A stretch of 64,000 nucleotides of DNA from Lithodes maja (Eukaryota > Arthropoda > Malacostraca > Decapoda > Lithodidae): assembly GCA_037953745.1 (NCBI GenBank), contig JBAKBP010007403.1:1-64000 (forward strand), given 5' to 3'. This document shows positions 22,157 through 32,944 of this stretch, one piece after another. How positions within the stretch are numbered: position 1 is the stretch's first letter; the number at the start of each line of letters is the position of its first letter. Under the pieces are notes generated by a model. It was given only the letters and a program-made list of their open reading frames with translations. It did not search any database and was not told the origin of the DNA. The translations under genes and the position numbers were made by a program.

Positions 22157-25100
22157 CTACCCAGGATCATATACCCTTGAACGACCATCTGCAACCACGT
22201 TGTCACAACCGGCAATATGGTGTATGTCCAGGTTATATACCAATAACCTTAGTGACCACCTGGTCAGCCTCATATTCCGATTGTGAAACTGGTCCAAGAA
22301 CTTGAGAGGGTGATGATCTGGGTAAACTACAACGACCGGACCATAGGCTGGAACACAGACTTCGAAATACCTCAGAGCAAGTACAACCGCCAGCAGCTCC
22401 TCCTCGACAACAGAGCAGCTCCCCTGGTCCGAATTGTACTTCTCCGAGCAGAAACTAACAGGATGCTCCAGCCCATCATCGTCCTTTTCCACAAGGACGG
22501 CACCAGCCCCCACACCACTAGCCTCCGTTGCTAGTTGGGAAGGTAGGCTAAAGTCAGGGGCCCTGAGGATCGGGTGAGTGCACAACAGGTGTTTTACTTC
22601 TCTAAACACCTTCTCACACTCAGGCGCCCAATTGAACTTCTTATCCTTCCAGTTATCCTCCACCTGAGCTTGACTGTCCCGTTCTCCTTCTCCACCTTGA
22701 CTGCTAAACATCATCACAGGCACAGTGAGAGGCTCAGGGGGGTGCCTCCCATACTCCTTCATGGGATTAACATGACATAACTGATTGCGCTTCCGTCTGT
22801 CTGGAGTGGCTACCAAGTAAACCAGGTCCGATAGCTCCTCCACCACCCTATAAGGACCAGCGTACTTCGCGGATAAGGGGTGACCTACAAGGGGCAGTAG
22901 AATCAACACCTCCTGTCCCACGTGAAACTCTCTGAGTTCAACCTTGAGGTCGTACCTGTCCTTCCTGAGGGCCTGAGAGCTAGTCAAATTACGGCCAGCC
23001 AACTCCAGACTGCGCAACATCCGTTCTCGACTGTTGAGGACACACTTGAGCATAGAACAGGGTTTTTCTGCTCCCTCCCATACTTCTTCAACCATATGGA
23101 GAGGCCCTCTGACACGGTGTCCAAAGACGAGCTCATTAGGGCTGAATCCCAAACTTTCCCCAGGTACCTCCCGTGCAGCAAACAAAACAACATGAATCTC
23201 CCGCGGGTAACCATACCGGGAAAAATACACTAGCAAGCCTCGGACCACCGTCTTCGCTGACCCATTTCTCATAGGGTACGCGTCAGGGTACCTCGTTGCT
23301 ACATCTCTCGACTGTACAACACTGTCCTCCTTCAACTCGGTACCACATTCAAGAACCTCCGGGTCTTCCAATTGCAACTTACGAATGTCCGAAGGAGCAA
23401 GCCTATCCAAGTGTTTGCGAAACAACTCATGCCCCCCTCCTACATTAAATTTGGCCTCCCGTTGCTCTCTCTCTGCGTACCGTTGCTGTCCCATCGTCTT
23501 TTTAAGCCCATCCACTGCCTTCTCAGGAACAGTTAATGGGTCTTCTCTAGACTCGAAATGTGGTCCTAATAATGAGTCCCCGAGAATGTCCGCTGATACT
23601 AAACTCTCAACCGCATCAACTTTCAACCCCTTCTCGGTACCCTTCCTCCGCTGATCTAAAGATTGTTGACCAGAATGTGACTCCCTGGATGCAGGATCTC
23701 CGGTGACAACACACGCCATAGGCTGCACCGGACACTTCTCAACACACTCCTGCTCCTCCCTACTCACGTCGGCCAGCTTCTCGGCAACGACCAAGGGTGG
23801 AGCCTCAGAAGTAGGTCCCGCAAAGTCGTTGCCGAGAAGGAGGTCGACGCCCCCAACAGGCAACTTCTCCACAATCCCTACATCCAGGTCACGAGTCACA
23901 CCATCAACTTCCACCTTCATTCTCACAAGCGGGTATGACCTTGTCGCATTAACTCCCTGAATCACAATCACCCGCGCCGTATTGACAGGTTTACCAGTGA
24001 AATTTCTCAACAGTGTTTGCGATGCCCCAGTGTCACGCAAAATTCTCACCTCATGTCTTCTACCCCCCCACTCCACACAACCGAGTCCCCTGTGGTCACT
24101 AAAGGCATCACGGACAGGGAATAAGCCTTCCGGATCCTTCTGCACTGGCAGTGTATTTACCTCGGAAGAAATGCCTCTAACAAACTCCGATGTCCTCTTG
24201 AACACTCCAATGCCGTGAGCAAAAGACACGGCTGCCGGAGGAGGTCGACTAGGGCACTCATTTGCCTTATGACCCTCCTGGTGGCAACTAAAACACATAA
24301 ATTTTGGTTTCGGCTTATACTGTGATGTAAAAGGCCCCTGACTTTTCACATACGGTGTGGTGTAAGGTTTGGATTCAATTTTAGTTTCATGGCTCTTCTG
24401 TTTAAATGTGTCATTGTTACGGGGCGGGGGAGGATAACGGTCCTTAGCACTTACATCGTACTTCTGTGAGGACCCGCAACCCCGAATCAACGACAGCCGT
24501 CGATCAGCCATTTCTGCTGCTTCGACTAGAGTTCTTGGGTTTTTCTCCTTCAAGTTCAAAGTTAGATCACCGCCCGTGCTCTTAAAGAACTGCTCCAACA
24601 TCATTAACTGCTTAATTTCATCAAATGTTGTGACCTTCTCAGATCGGAGCCAGTTCCCCATAGCATCGGACAAGTCCCGGGCGTGTTCCAAAAAGGTGCT
24701 ATCTCTTCCCTTAGTTACACCCCGGAACTTCAAACGGTACGTTTCTGGTTGCAATTCGTAAGCCCTCAGGACAGCCTCCTTGAGATCCTCATACACAATA
24801 CATAACTCCAAAGGTAACGCATCGTAGGCTTTAAGACCCTTGCCTATTAATCTAGAGGATACAAGTGCTGCCCATTTATTCTCTGGCCACTGGTGTTCCT
24901 GGCACTTCTTCTCAAAGCGTGTGAAAAATTCTGTTACACCACTCTCATCAAACACCGGAACCAGTTTCAATAAGTGCGAGAGAGATTGGTCATGAACACG
25001 GTTACCAGCCCCAAGTCGCTGTCCCGTTGTCTCTACTCGCGACTTCTCTACGTCCATGTCGGCACAGTACCTAGTCGACTCAGCTTGGATTTTTGCTTGA

Positions 25101-25675
25101 CTGATAGTTTTTCTCTCTTCTATCTTGGCTAATTCTAATTGCTGCTGAAGCTGAAGCTCAGATACCCTGATAGCCTTTCTCTCTTCGATCTTAGCTAATT
25201 CGAGCTGAAGCAATAATTCTGGAGTTAACCCTTGAGGAGGTGAAGGTGCTACAATGTTTGAAATTACTGGTGGTCCCCCCAGGGGCAACCCATCCTGCCA
25301 GTCACCACCCAACTGCGGAAGCGTACCCGGGGTCGGCAAACTACTGGGATGGCTGGGAGTCGAGTGTAGGGGAAGCATGGCCGAAGGGCTCTGAGCACTC
25401 AACCCATCTCGCTCACCAGTCACCCTGCCCAGTACACACGTTATCAAGTTATCCCTGGTCATGCTGCTAGTAACCGCATGACCGATAGCTGTGGCCAGGC
25501 ATTGAAGACCGTACCGATTCACACCCTCCAACCGCTCGGCAGTAACAGGCCATTGCAAAAATATCCTAGCATCCTCCTCACAGTTCACCTGATTAACCAT
25601 AGCATCATACTGCTGTTCCTCAGTTTCTACATTACGTACTGTGTCTCCATTCTCCTCTGATCCGGTATAAGACAT
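22157..25675 (-). CDS. Gag-protease-remnant-RNase H protein of element C
   Basis: 1172 codons are open. The start is the ATG at 25675 (MSYTGSEENG); the frame extends nine codons further up without ATG. Domains in order: N-terminal region, Q/E-rich coiled coil (ELQLQQQLELAKIEE), SCAN-like capsid region, zinc knuckle CFSCHQEGHKANEC, protease DTGASQTLL, linker, an integrase scrap (DVATRYPDAYP then directly VVLFAAREVPG, lacking the HHCC finger, SDQG and the catalytic Glu), GPY end, then VEDNW joined directly to KDKKFNWAPE. The whole reverse transcriptase, about 970 bases in A, is absent. RNase H follows with changes at key places (TEASG for TDASG, YPDHHP for YTDHHP). Gag and protease may still work; pol cannot. 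Confidence 0.92.
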   Translation of the reverse strand: MSYTGSEENGDTVRNVETEEQQYDAMVNQVNCEEDARIFLQWPVTAERLEGVNRYGLQCLATAIGHAVTSSMTRDNLITCVLGRVTGERDGLSAQSPSAMLPLHSTPSHPSSLPTPGTLPQLGGDWQDGLPLGGPPVISNIVAPSPPQGLTPELLLQLELAKIEERKAIRVSELQLQQQLELAKIEERKTISQAKIQAESTRYCADMDVEKSRVETTGQRLGAGNRVHDQSLSHLLKLVPVFDESGVTEFFTRFEKKCQEHQWPENKWAALVSSRLIGKGLKAYDALPLELCIVYEDLKEAVLRAYELQPETYRLKFRGVTKGRDSTFLEHARDLSDAMGNWLRSEKVTTFDEIKQLMMLEQFFKSTGGDLTLNLKEKNPRTLVEAAEMADRRLSLIRGCGSSQKYDVSAKDRYPPPPRNNDTFKQKSHETKIESKPYTTPYVKSQGPFTSQYKPKPKFMCFSCHQEGHKANECPSRPPPAAVSFAHGIGVFKRTSEFVRGISSEVNTLPVQKDPEGLFPVRDAFSDHRGLGCVEWGGRRHEVRILRDTGASQTLLRNFTGKPVNTARVIVIQGVNATRSYPLVRMKVEVDGVTRDLDVGIVEKLPVGGVDLLLGNDFAGPTSEAPPLVVAEKLADVSREEQECVEKCPVQPMACVVTGDPASRESHSGQQSLDQRRKGTEKGLKVDAVESLVSADILGDSLLGPHFESREDPLTVPEKAVDGLKKTMGQQRYAEREQREAKFNVGGGHELFRKHLDRLAPSDIRKLQLEDPEVLECGTELKEDSVVQSRDVATRYPDAYPMRNGSAKTVVRGLLVYFSRYGYPREIHVVLFAAREVPGESLGFSPNELVFGHRVRGPLHMVEEVWEGAEKPCSMLKCVLNSRERMLRSLELAGRNLTSSQALRKDRYDLKVELREFHVGQEVLILLPLVGHPLSAKYAGPYRVVEELSDLVYLVATPDRRKRNQLCHVNPMKEYGRHPPEPLTVPVMMFSSQGGEGERDSQAQVEDNWKDKKFNWAPECEKVFREVKHLLCTHPILRAPDFSLPSQLATEASGVGAGAVLVEKDDDGLEHPVSFCSEKYNSDQGSCSVVEEELLAVVLALRYFEVCVPAYGPVVVVYPDHHPLKFLDQFHNRNMRLTRWSLRLLVYNLDIHHIAGCDNVVADGRSRVYDPG

Positions 25676-25895
25676 GATGCTCACAAAAATTTCCCACCTC
25701 AATATTCAGAAAAGAAGTACCCCAAACTCTTATACCTCAATATAAACACACACAAATTCTCGGAAATACTCAAGGGCTATACTATGTTGCAAAACAAAAA
25801 TTATTCTTGCTGATCCCCGCAAAATATTCTCCAAAACAACAAATGTTCCCTGCTAATAAATGTAGGTTCACCAAATCCTAGGTAAGGTCGCCATT
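25676..25895 (-). other. 5' leader and primer-binding site of element C
   Basis: Minus strand TGGCGACC (25893-25886) starts two bases after the LTR. A leader of about 210 bases then leads to the gag ATG. Same layout as B, E and F. Confidence 0.78.
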
Positions 25896-27323
25896 TGTTA
25901 CGACTGGGGTTCAAATATATCAGGGCTCTTATTCATTGGACTAGTAATGGCATAAATGTTACAACGGAAAGTGCTAGCTCCAACCTCTGATGTATATCCC
26001 CAGTGAACAAAGAACACAAATACTCTACAGAGTTCTATATGCAATAATAGGCTATCAAACTCTCAATAAATGTGCGTCTACTCTAGGCTTAATGTTATGT
26101 GAAAACAGCCTATTACTACCTATAACCGAAGGTGCTTGGTTATGGTATGCAAAGTAAGGTGGTAAGAGAAGTTACAGCTTACGTTACTTTAATCAATAAA
26201 TGTCAGGCACTCCTGCATGAAAGAAAGTGCACTAAAGTCCTTCAACACTAACAAGGAATCTTCTTTAAATGTTAGATGCTATAAAGATGCTCGTATCGGA
26301 AATGGAACCCAAAAAGGCAGGCAGCGGAACAATGCTCGTGCAGGCTATGCACACAAAAAGGCAGAATATATAATGCCGTCGGAGCCAAGAATATCCTAAA
26401 CACTACAACGCTAATAATAATTGCCACGACAATACAGTATTCCTATCAACAAAAAGAGCCTAAGTCGTTTGTGTCTCAATACATCAAACTAGGCTGCGAA
26501 ATGCTTGTGTAATCATAAATGGGTATGCATAAAAAGAGTAATTAGGTTAATATACTTAATGTCTACTGTGACTGATAAAGTCTAGCTAGAGTCAATGATA
26601 CGAGATACTGGTGTGCATGGTATGCTGCATAGCCTAGTGCAAATCTCAAGTCTGTGTAGGCTTTCATACATAGGCTATATCAGACCTTAACACACAATAC
26701 AACTGGCCAGCATGAAGCTGATTTTGCAGAGTTAACCAGAGGGGTATAATATTAATAAAAGGTGGTGAAAGATATGGAAAATGAGAGAGATAGGCAGAGG
26801 AAAAGATTCTCAGGTACGGAGCGGGGACAGATAGCAAGGGAAAAAAGATGGGTGTGTTCTAGAAACCAGATCTGAGGGAGAGAGTGGCGAGGAACTGTAT
26901 ATATACTCGCACTAGCTCGAGCCGCGTGGGAAAAAGGCGGTTACAAGTCAACTAACCACTAACAAAGCTTGCAGCATGGTAAGGACCTCCCTCCACCAAC
27001 CCCCGCGAGGCAGCCAACCGTGACGTCATCGAGCGGGACAAAAAACACTGCGCGCCCCCTCTCACTCTGTTCTACTCTCTCTCTCTCTCTCCCAGATCCC
27101 ATCATTACTAGTTAATGATAAAACATATACTTTACAATTAAATATATAAAGCCTTGACATGGGCGAAAACAAAGAGCCTTTCTGGACTGCCCATGACACG
27201 AGCTTTCATATGAAATAAAGCACACTCTAATACATAAACTGTAGCCCCATCCACTGCCCTGGCGATCCTAGTGAGTCACTGTAGGACAAGCCATGCGGTT
27301 CTAACGGAGTGGTTAACGTCACA
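25896..27323 (-). repeat. 5' LTR of element C (1428 bp, internally deleted)
   Basis: Nearly identical to the 3' LTR except for one gap of about 360 bases after CAAGTCTGTGT (near 26658), which removes the hairpin and surrounding sequence (20656-21025 of the 3' LTR). CRE and TATA are kept. Confidence 0.9.
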
Positions 27324-27734
27324 CAATCGAGGAGAGGTTTAACCCCTAATGAACGGGCATATTGGCCTATATTGACCTTCATTACCTTCACATTTTCATG
27401 CATAAGGAAGAGCCAGAGCATAATACAATTATATATCCGTGAACGTACAGTAATAGAGCTTTCTAATGACACCTGAATCATCTATGTACGACGTCTGGTT
27501 GTCTTGCAACGATCTCGCCTAAGTTTGCCAAAATCGCTAAAAATTTGTGGTTTTGAGCTGTTTTCGCTATGTTTAACGCTGCAATGGTGTGAGAGAAGGT
27601 TATCTCACAAAGCAGTGCATGCCCAAATTTCGTGGCTGTGGATGAGACCCTCCTGCGCTGGCTGCAACAGCTTGACTCGCTCTCAGGCCACATAATAGGC
27701 AGATTTCGCTCTCCGTCAGGTGACGGGCGCCTCA
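27324..27734. other. Unassigned sequence between element C and integrase relic
   Basis: No gene recognised. It begins with the CAAT target copy. A TTAACCCC at about 27340 could be one end of another TTAA-type MITE, but I could not find its other end. Confidence 0.4.
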
Positions 27735-27926
27735 GTAATTGTGTTGAAATCGAACTTTACAAAAAATACAAAGAATGAAAAAAAGTGTTGATACCCAAAG
27801 ATCAGTGTTTCAAAAATATTCAAGAAGTCAAAACAGTGCCTGATAGTATTACTTCTAAGAGTCGGCGTGACTATTACTTGTTTAACAAGTATGAGGTTCT
27901 AAAATGAGAAGATATTGAAAAGCTCA
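27735..27926 (+). pseudogene. Integrase relic, piece 1 (KRBA2/Ginger-like)
   Basis: Reads as a decayed N-terminal region: SRRDYYLFNKYEVLK near 27862, then an in-frame stop, EDIEKLI, and interruption by MITE-1 at the codons of LIK. I recognise the pattern from the proteins called KRAB-A domain-containing protein 2-like in arthropods, which carry a transposon-type integrase. That identification is from memory and needs a search. Confidence 0.6.
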
Positions 27927-27930
27927 TTAA

Positions 27931-28552
27931 CCCGGGAGCTGCTGGAAGACTCTTGAGAGATTTTACTGGGCGGCTGCGGGAAAACTCTTAAGATCCAAGG
28001 CCTAAAAAAAAAAATGTTAAAACACCCCAGTCGCACTCAAAACAAAGCGATTTTTGTTTAGGTGAGATAATTTCTCTCCATTACTTGCTACCACTTCTAC
28101 ACATGTGTCCCCCCCCCCCCTTTTCTCCCCTCCTCAATTATCAGGTATTTTCTCTACTATTCCAGATATTTATCGAGTATTTGCATGCGAGAACGGGTGG
28201 GAGAGAGAGGAGTGGTGGCGGAGTGTATTTCTGACCCTCCAAGCCAGTCTGAAAGCTCCCCATGTCTCTCAGTACTGTCCGAGACAAGAGAGAGGGAGGG
28301 TGTTTGTCTCTCACCACTCAAGGTCAGATTACGACCGCGGGGCTAAAATATACGATTTTCACCAGCCAATTGCTGTTACAACTTGTTTTATTTCTTTCCC
28401 ATGTTCATATGTTCATATTAAATGTATAATAGGCACATATGGATAAGGATTAATTATATATATATGCTAAATTAACGATTTTAGTGAGGAATGAATCAGA
28501 ATACCTTCGTATGGCTGGCACTTTCAAATACCATAGCTGCGCAGTTAAGAGG
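27931..28552. mobile_element. MITE-1: TTAA-flanked MITE, 622 bp
   Basis: Bounded by TTAA at 27927-27930 and 28553-28556. It starts CCCGGGAGCTGC and is similar along its length to MITE-2 at 42249-42882 (shared start, the C-rich stretch, an AATAGGCRCATATGGATAA block, end GG before TTAA). Removing it restores continuous reading of the integrase relic. No coding capacity; piggyBac-type assignment is inferred from the TTAA duplication. Confidence 0.75.
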
Positions 28553-28556
28553 TTAA

Positions 28557-28839
28557 GAAGCGACGCAGACCAGAGGATGATATTTTGTATTATATTTCTA
28601 TGGAAGACACCTATGATACAATCAAGTGGGCACATCTAGCCACTGGCCACGGTGGAAGGGATCTCATGCTAAAAAATTGGAAAGAAGTATGCCAATATCA
28701 CAGAGTATGCTTTACAACTATTCAAATCTTACTGCCAGGAGTGTCAAAAGAAGAGGAAGCACCCAATGACGAAAGGTGTTGCAATACGCCCACTATTATC
28801 AAATTAATTTAATTTGCAGGGTCAAATCGATCTCATTGA
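28557..28839 (+). pseudogene. Integrase relic, piece 2
   Basis: Starts KKRRRPEDDILYYISMEDT, then HLATGHGGRDLML, which is the zinc-finger-like H...H part of an integrase. A frame change near 28720 leads to CQECQKKRKHPMTKG with the paired cysteines. It then reads GQIDLID up to the SINE insertion. The H-H-C-C layout and following DLID fit a GIN/Ginger-type integrase. Indels and stops show it is dead. Confidence 0.65.
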
Positions 28840-29120
28840 TTTTTGTTTTTTGTTTTTTTCTATATTCCCTCTCGGGCATAGGCTGAGAGCCTTTACATTC
28901 CACAGCTCAACACGGTGAAGCCTGTGAGGTCTCGTTCCTGTCTGGGGAGTGAGACATGTGAAGCATCCATTCATGGCTCGAAGCAGCTACATCTCTGAAG
29001 CTGCTGATTGCTTCGTTCAAGTGCTTCACTGTCTCACCCTCCAGACTCAGACCCTCACTCTCAGAACGCCACCTATTGAGCATAAATCGTTCAAATGAAT
29101 CTTTGTTTACCAAAATGATT
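28840..29120 (-). mobile_element. SINE-1, reverse orientation
   Basis: A T-rich run (28840-28859) marks the poly(A) end of a reversed SINE. The next stretch CTATATTCC and GGCATAGGCTGAGAGCCT is shared with the SINE at 63826-64000. It splits the integrase relic between DLID and VILRALTSKR. The 5' end is estimated. Confidence 0.6.
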
Positions 29121-29123
29121 TAA

Positions 29124-29509
29124 CGAACAATGTCATCTTACGTGCCTTGACATCAAAACGAGTTGCTGAAGTTGCTCATCATATACTGGATATCTTTTTT
29201 TCTTTTTTGTATGCCCCATCCATTCTCCAGAGTGATAATGGCAGCGAGATTACAGCCGAGGTAATAAATTAACTCAAATTACTGTGGTCATTGTACATGG
29301 TAAACCATGGCATCCACAGAGCCAAGGATTAGTGGAGCATGCAATAGGCAATATTAAGGATATGCTCTTGGCTTGGATGCGTGTCAACCAGACGAAAGAG
29401 TGCTCAGTGGGGATATAGTTTGTGCAGATCTATAAAGACTCCAGTCTAAATTCTGGCATTAAAAGATCTTACAGTGCAATGTTTGGATGTGATGTCAAGG
29501 TTGGACTTA
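29124..29509 (+). pseudogene. Integrase relic, piece 3 (catalytic core)
   Basis: VILRALTSKRVAEVAHHILD is followed by LQSDNGSEITA (second catalytic Asp) near 29226 and HGKPWHPQSQGLVEHA (catalytic Glu) near 29300, then GIKRSYSAMFGCDVKVGL. Stops near 29270 and 29417 and frame changes are visible. The piece ends at 29509 where the Academ-like element begins. The core order D...E fits an integrase. Confidence 0.7.
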
Positions 29510-29640
29510 TAGTCCATGAGCCAGGCCAGATATCGGTACCACCTGGGGTGACTAAACACGAATGGTACTAAAATGTTTATAGAGTGACTGTAAGTACATT
29601 AAGATATGATAGCCTTCTCGCACTGGTAGCTTAGTCTAAT
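29510..29640 (+). repeat. Left terminal inverted repeat of the Academ-like element
   Basis: The first 46 bases (29510-29555) match the reverse complement of 33029-33084 except for a gap of about 10 bases. Weaker pairing continues to about 29640 (shared GATATGATAGCC and TGGTAGCTTA). Confidence 0.8.
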
Positions 29641-30144
29641 TTTTTTGATGCAATAGGGGCGCTACCCAAAAATAAAGATTTTTAGCGTGACGCTCGGCGT
29701 TTTCCTCATTTTCTTTAAAATCCATCACACAATCATCGCGAAACTTTGAACACCTATGTAGAATTCTATGTAGAATTATATTCTCTACCAGAGTTGTTCC
29801 TAGGTATTTTTCAAATTTCCTCATATTTCGGAATATACTCTATATTTTGGGTATTTTCCTCTAAATCTAGAATAAATCCTTAAATATGGGGAACATTGAA
29901 AAATATATTCTAACAGCTCTTGTAGCTTATTTGATTCTCTACAAGAATTATTCCGATGTGTATTTCAAGTTTCTCCATATTTAGGGGTTTATTTCATATT
30001 TGGGGATTTTTTGATATATTTTGGGGATAATTTATTATTGGAAGGAGCAAACATATGTAGAGTGGTTTCCATGTAATGTGTTTGTTTGTTCATGGTTTAA
30101 TGGGGATATTTTTTGCAGGTGTGTGTCGACTGTTTGACGGCAGG

Positions 30145-31554
30145 ATGGAACCATCTGCGAGGAAGAGAGCACGGATCGACTGTATCATCCACTGCTCTGA
30201 TGATGACAGCGATGCTCTGGTGTCACCACAGGATTTGGACTCCTGGAACACATTGCTCAGGGCTGCAGAAATCAGGCAGCATGATCCAGTCCTGGAAGCA
30301 GCCAAGGGCCTTGAAGAAGGAGGAATACCACACATACATTATCACCGTAAATGTCGTAGTCTCTTTACAATGAAGAAGTCACTGGATTCTATCCTTGCCA
30401 AGGGTGTCAAGATAGAATCAGCAAGCGTCGACCCCAGGAGGAGGGCATCAAGGGATGCCCCTAGTACTAGCAGGGTGTATGCCAAAGGATGTATCTTCTG
30501 CGAGAAGTCAAGCAAGTACATAAAAACAACAAAGACAAGGGAGCCACTCATACAGTGTGTTGAGCTACGAGCAGATGAGAAGATTCGCAGAGCAGCAATA
30601 AGGAAACTCAACCAGAGAATCCTTGGTTTAGTTAGCAGAGACCTTGTTGCTGCAGAGGGTCACTACCACAAGTCGTGCTACAAACTCTTCACAAAAGATG
30701 ATTTCCCAGCGGCCGCCAGGTCGGGTGCAGGTGAAAATCAGGAAGAAAGCGAGGAAGCACGCTACGAAGAGGTTGAGACAGAAGCCCTCGAGGAACTCTG
30801 CTTGTATATAAGGACCAAATTATTCCCCAACCCAGAGGTACTGCCTATGACAAACCTCACATCTAGGCTTGAGAGATCCATGATGTCCCGTGGTATTATC
30901 CAACTGAAACCAGCGACAAAGAAACATGTTCGCCGAAAGATTGAAACCGAGTTTGGAGAATCACTACGCTTTGTCCCAGATGAGAAAGGAAAGCTTCTAA
31001 TCTATCCACGCAGCCTCTCAATGGACGACCTTGCCCGGCAAGCACACAAAATGGCAAAAGACCTGCAAGAAGCAAGAGCAGCTAACTCTGACGATGTCTT
31101 AACCAAAGCAGGAATGCAGCTGAGGAATGAGATCAATAAACAAGATGTGAGTCAGCCATGGCCTCCCGATACAGATCAGAATGTCATTCCTGCAGCAGTC
31201 ACTCAATTCCTGCACACCCTGCTGACAGGAGAGTGTGAGTGTGAAACTCCCTCTGAAAGAGCTCAACGTCTTGCCACTTCCTTTGACAGTGACTTGGTCT
31301 TTGCTGTTACCAGTGGCAAGACAAAACCACCCAAGCACGTACTGCTGACCAATGCTGTAAAGTCTTTGACAGGAAACACAGAACTGATCCGAACTCTGAA
31401 TCGTCTTGGTCACTGTGTGTCTTACTCAATGTTTGAGGAGATCGATACAGCCCTTTGTATCCAGAAGCTGGAATGCTCAAAGGATGACATTCCACTGCCA
31501 GCAAACATCTACCCTGGTGTAGAACTTTTTCACAGCTTGCAGGTACAGCACTGA
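30145..31554 (+). pseudogene. Academ-like element: N-terminal Cys/His-rich protein
   Basis: I take the ATG at 30145 (MEPSARKRARIDC). The frame opens further up at 30076, but a T-rich tract ending TTTTTTGCAG at 30118 looks like a splice acceptor just before the start. Two Cys/His clusters are visible: CIIHC with HYHRKC, and CIFCEK with HYHKSCY, each followed by FT, like a duplicated zinc finger (Cys8-type). A long charged helical region follows, with EEIDTALC near the end. The frame stops at 31554, but similarity seems to end near 31520 where the other frame takes over. The central transposase expected from autonomous relatives is not found, so this is probably a deletion derivative. Confidence 0.7.
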
Positions 31555-32756
31555 GTCACGCTGTTCATGAAGGTGCTAAGAGCAGGCGCATTGATGTTGT
31601 GTTTGATATCTACAAGGAGACATCCATCAAGGATGCAGAACGAGCCAAAAGAAGTGCAGGCACAGGAATTCATTTCAAGAACATTCAACCTGGGCACAAC
31701 ATCCAGCAGTGGAGAAAGTTACTCGGTAGTTCCTCCAACAAGGCAAGTCTTATCAAGTTCTTGGTAGAAGAATGGAAGGCACCACAGCACAGGGAGAAGC
31801 TCAAGGACAAGGAGCTGTATGTCACATGTGAGCAGCGCTGCTTCAAGATCACCAAAGAGCAGTGGGAAGAGGCTCCTGAGCTTAAGTCAACTCAAGAAGA
31901 AGCAGACACACGCCTTCTTCTCCATGCACTTCATGCAGCAGAATCTGGGAACAAGTCTGTCATCATCACTGCAGAAGATACAGACGTCATGGTGTTGTGT
32001 CTTGGCATGTGCCACAAGATCCCATCCCATCTGTTCCAGAAGTGCGGGACGAAGAACCGGACAAGATTCCTGGATATCACCACACTGAGCCGCACACTGG
32101 GAGGCAGCGTGTGTGATTCATTGATTGGTATGCATGCCTTTACAGGCTGTGATACCGTCAGTGCATTCGCTGGCCGAGGGAAGATGACGACACTCAAGCA
32201 GGTGAAGATGGACAAGACATACCAGGATGCTTTTCACGAACTTGGACGCTCATGGGAAGTGTCTCCTGAACTCTTTGAGAAGCTACAGGAAATCACCTGC
32301 CACATGTACCTACCATCTACCCACACAACTAAGGTAAACAAGCTTCGGTATGAGCTGTTCTGTGCAAGACGTGGAGAGGTAGAGTCAAGTCAACTCCCTC
32401 CTTGTGAGGACTGCCTCTTCATGCATGCACTGCGTGCAAACTACCAGCCTGCGATCTGGAGGAGAAGTCTTCAGAGCCAGCCATTTGTTGCGAACCCAAC
32501 AGACTGCGGTTGGATGACAGATGAGGACGGTAAGCTTGCCGTCAACTGGATGCGAGGCTCACCAGCACCAGATGCTGTTATGCAGCTACTGTCTTGCAAG
32601 TGTGTGCGGTCATGCGAACTCCCTAAGTGTACTTGCCTCAGCAATGGTCTAAAATGCACGGACATGTGCAGGTTACAGACATGTCAGAACAAGGCTATTG
32701 AAGAAGAGCCGGTGGCACAACAGTCAGATTCCGAGTCTGATGTAGATGATATTTAG
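31519..32756 (+). pseudogene. Academ-like element: XPG/FEN-like nuclease domain with C-terminal Cys cluster
   Basis: The reading is open from about 31519 (LAGTALSHAVHEGAK) although its first ATG is at 31599. Acidic motifs resemble the XPG/FEN1 nuclease fold: EEADTRLLLHAL (about 31897), ITAEDTDVMVLCLG (about 31967), then FTGCDTVSAFAGRGK (about 32140). Compare the E-A-E, D-x-D and GCDY motifs of that family. The C-terminus has a CXC-like cysteine cluster (SCKCVRSCELPKCTCLSNG, then CTDMC) and an acidic tail. The frame is clean to the stop at 32756. It is in another frame than the upstream protein, consistent with a deletion joint between about 31515 and 31530. Confidence 0.72.
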
Positions 32757-32944
32757 GAGTAGTAATTTGCCATAATAGTATGTACAAGCCCATGGCATGC
32801 TTAGTGTGTATTTACAGGACTTGTATTAAATGTGACAATTACTATATGCATTTTGTTGACATTTAGGCATTCCTGTCCCCAAATTTGACATTTTAAAAAA
32901 TTTCGGAATTTTCGGTAGGGTATGTCTATTCAAGAAGTGATAAC

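Larger units (their letters stand above)
19894..27323 (-). mobile_element. Element C: complete but pol-deleted Gmr1-like LTR element
   Basis: Both LTRs are present in the same orientation (5' LTR 25896-27323, 3' LTR 19894-21681) and flanked by a 4-base direct repeat CAAT (19890-19893 and 27324-27327). Total 7430 bp. It has a primer site, one long open frame, a hairpin and a purine tract. Integrase and reverse transcriptase are removed by internal deletions, so it would depend on another element. Confidence 0.93.
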
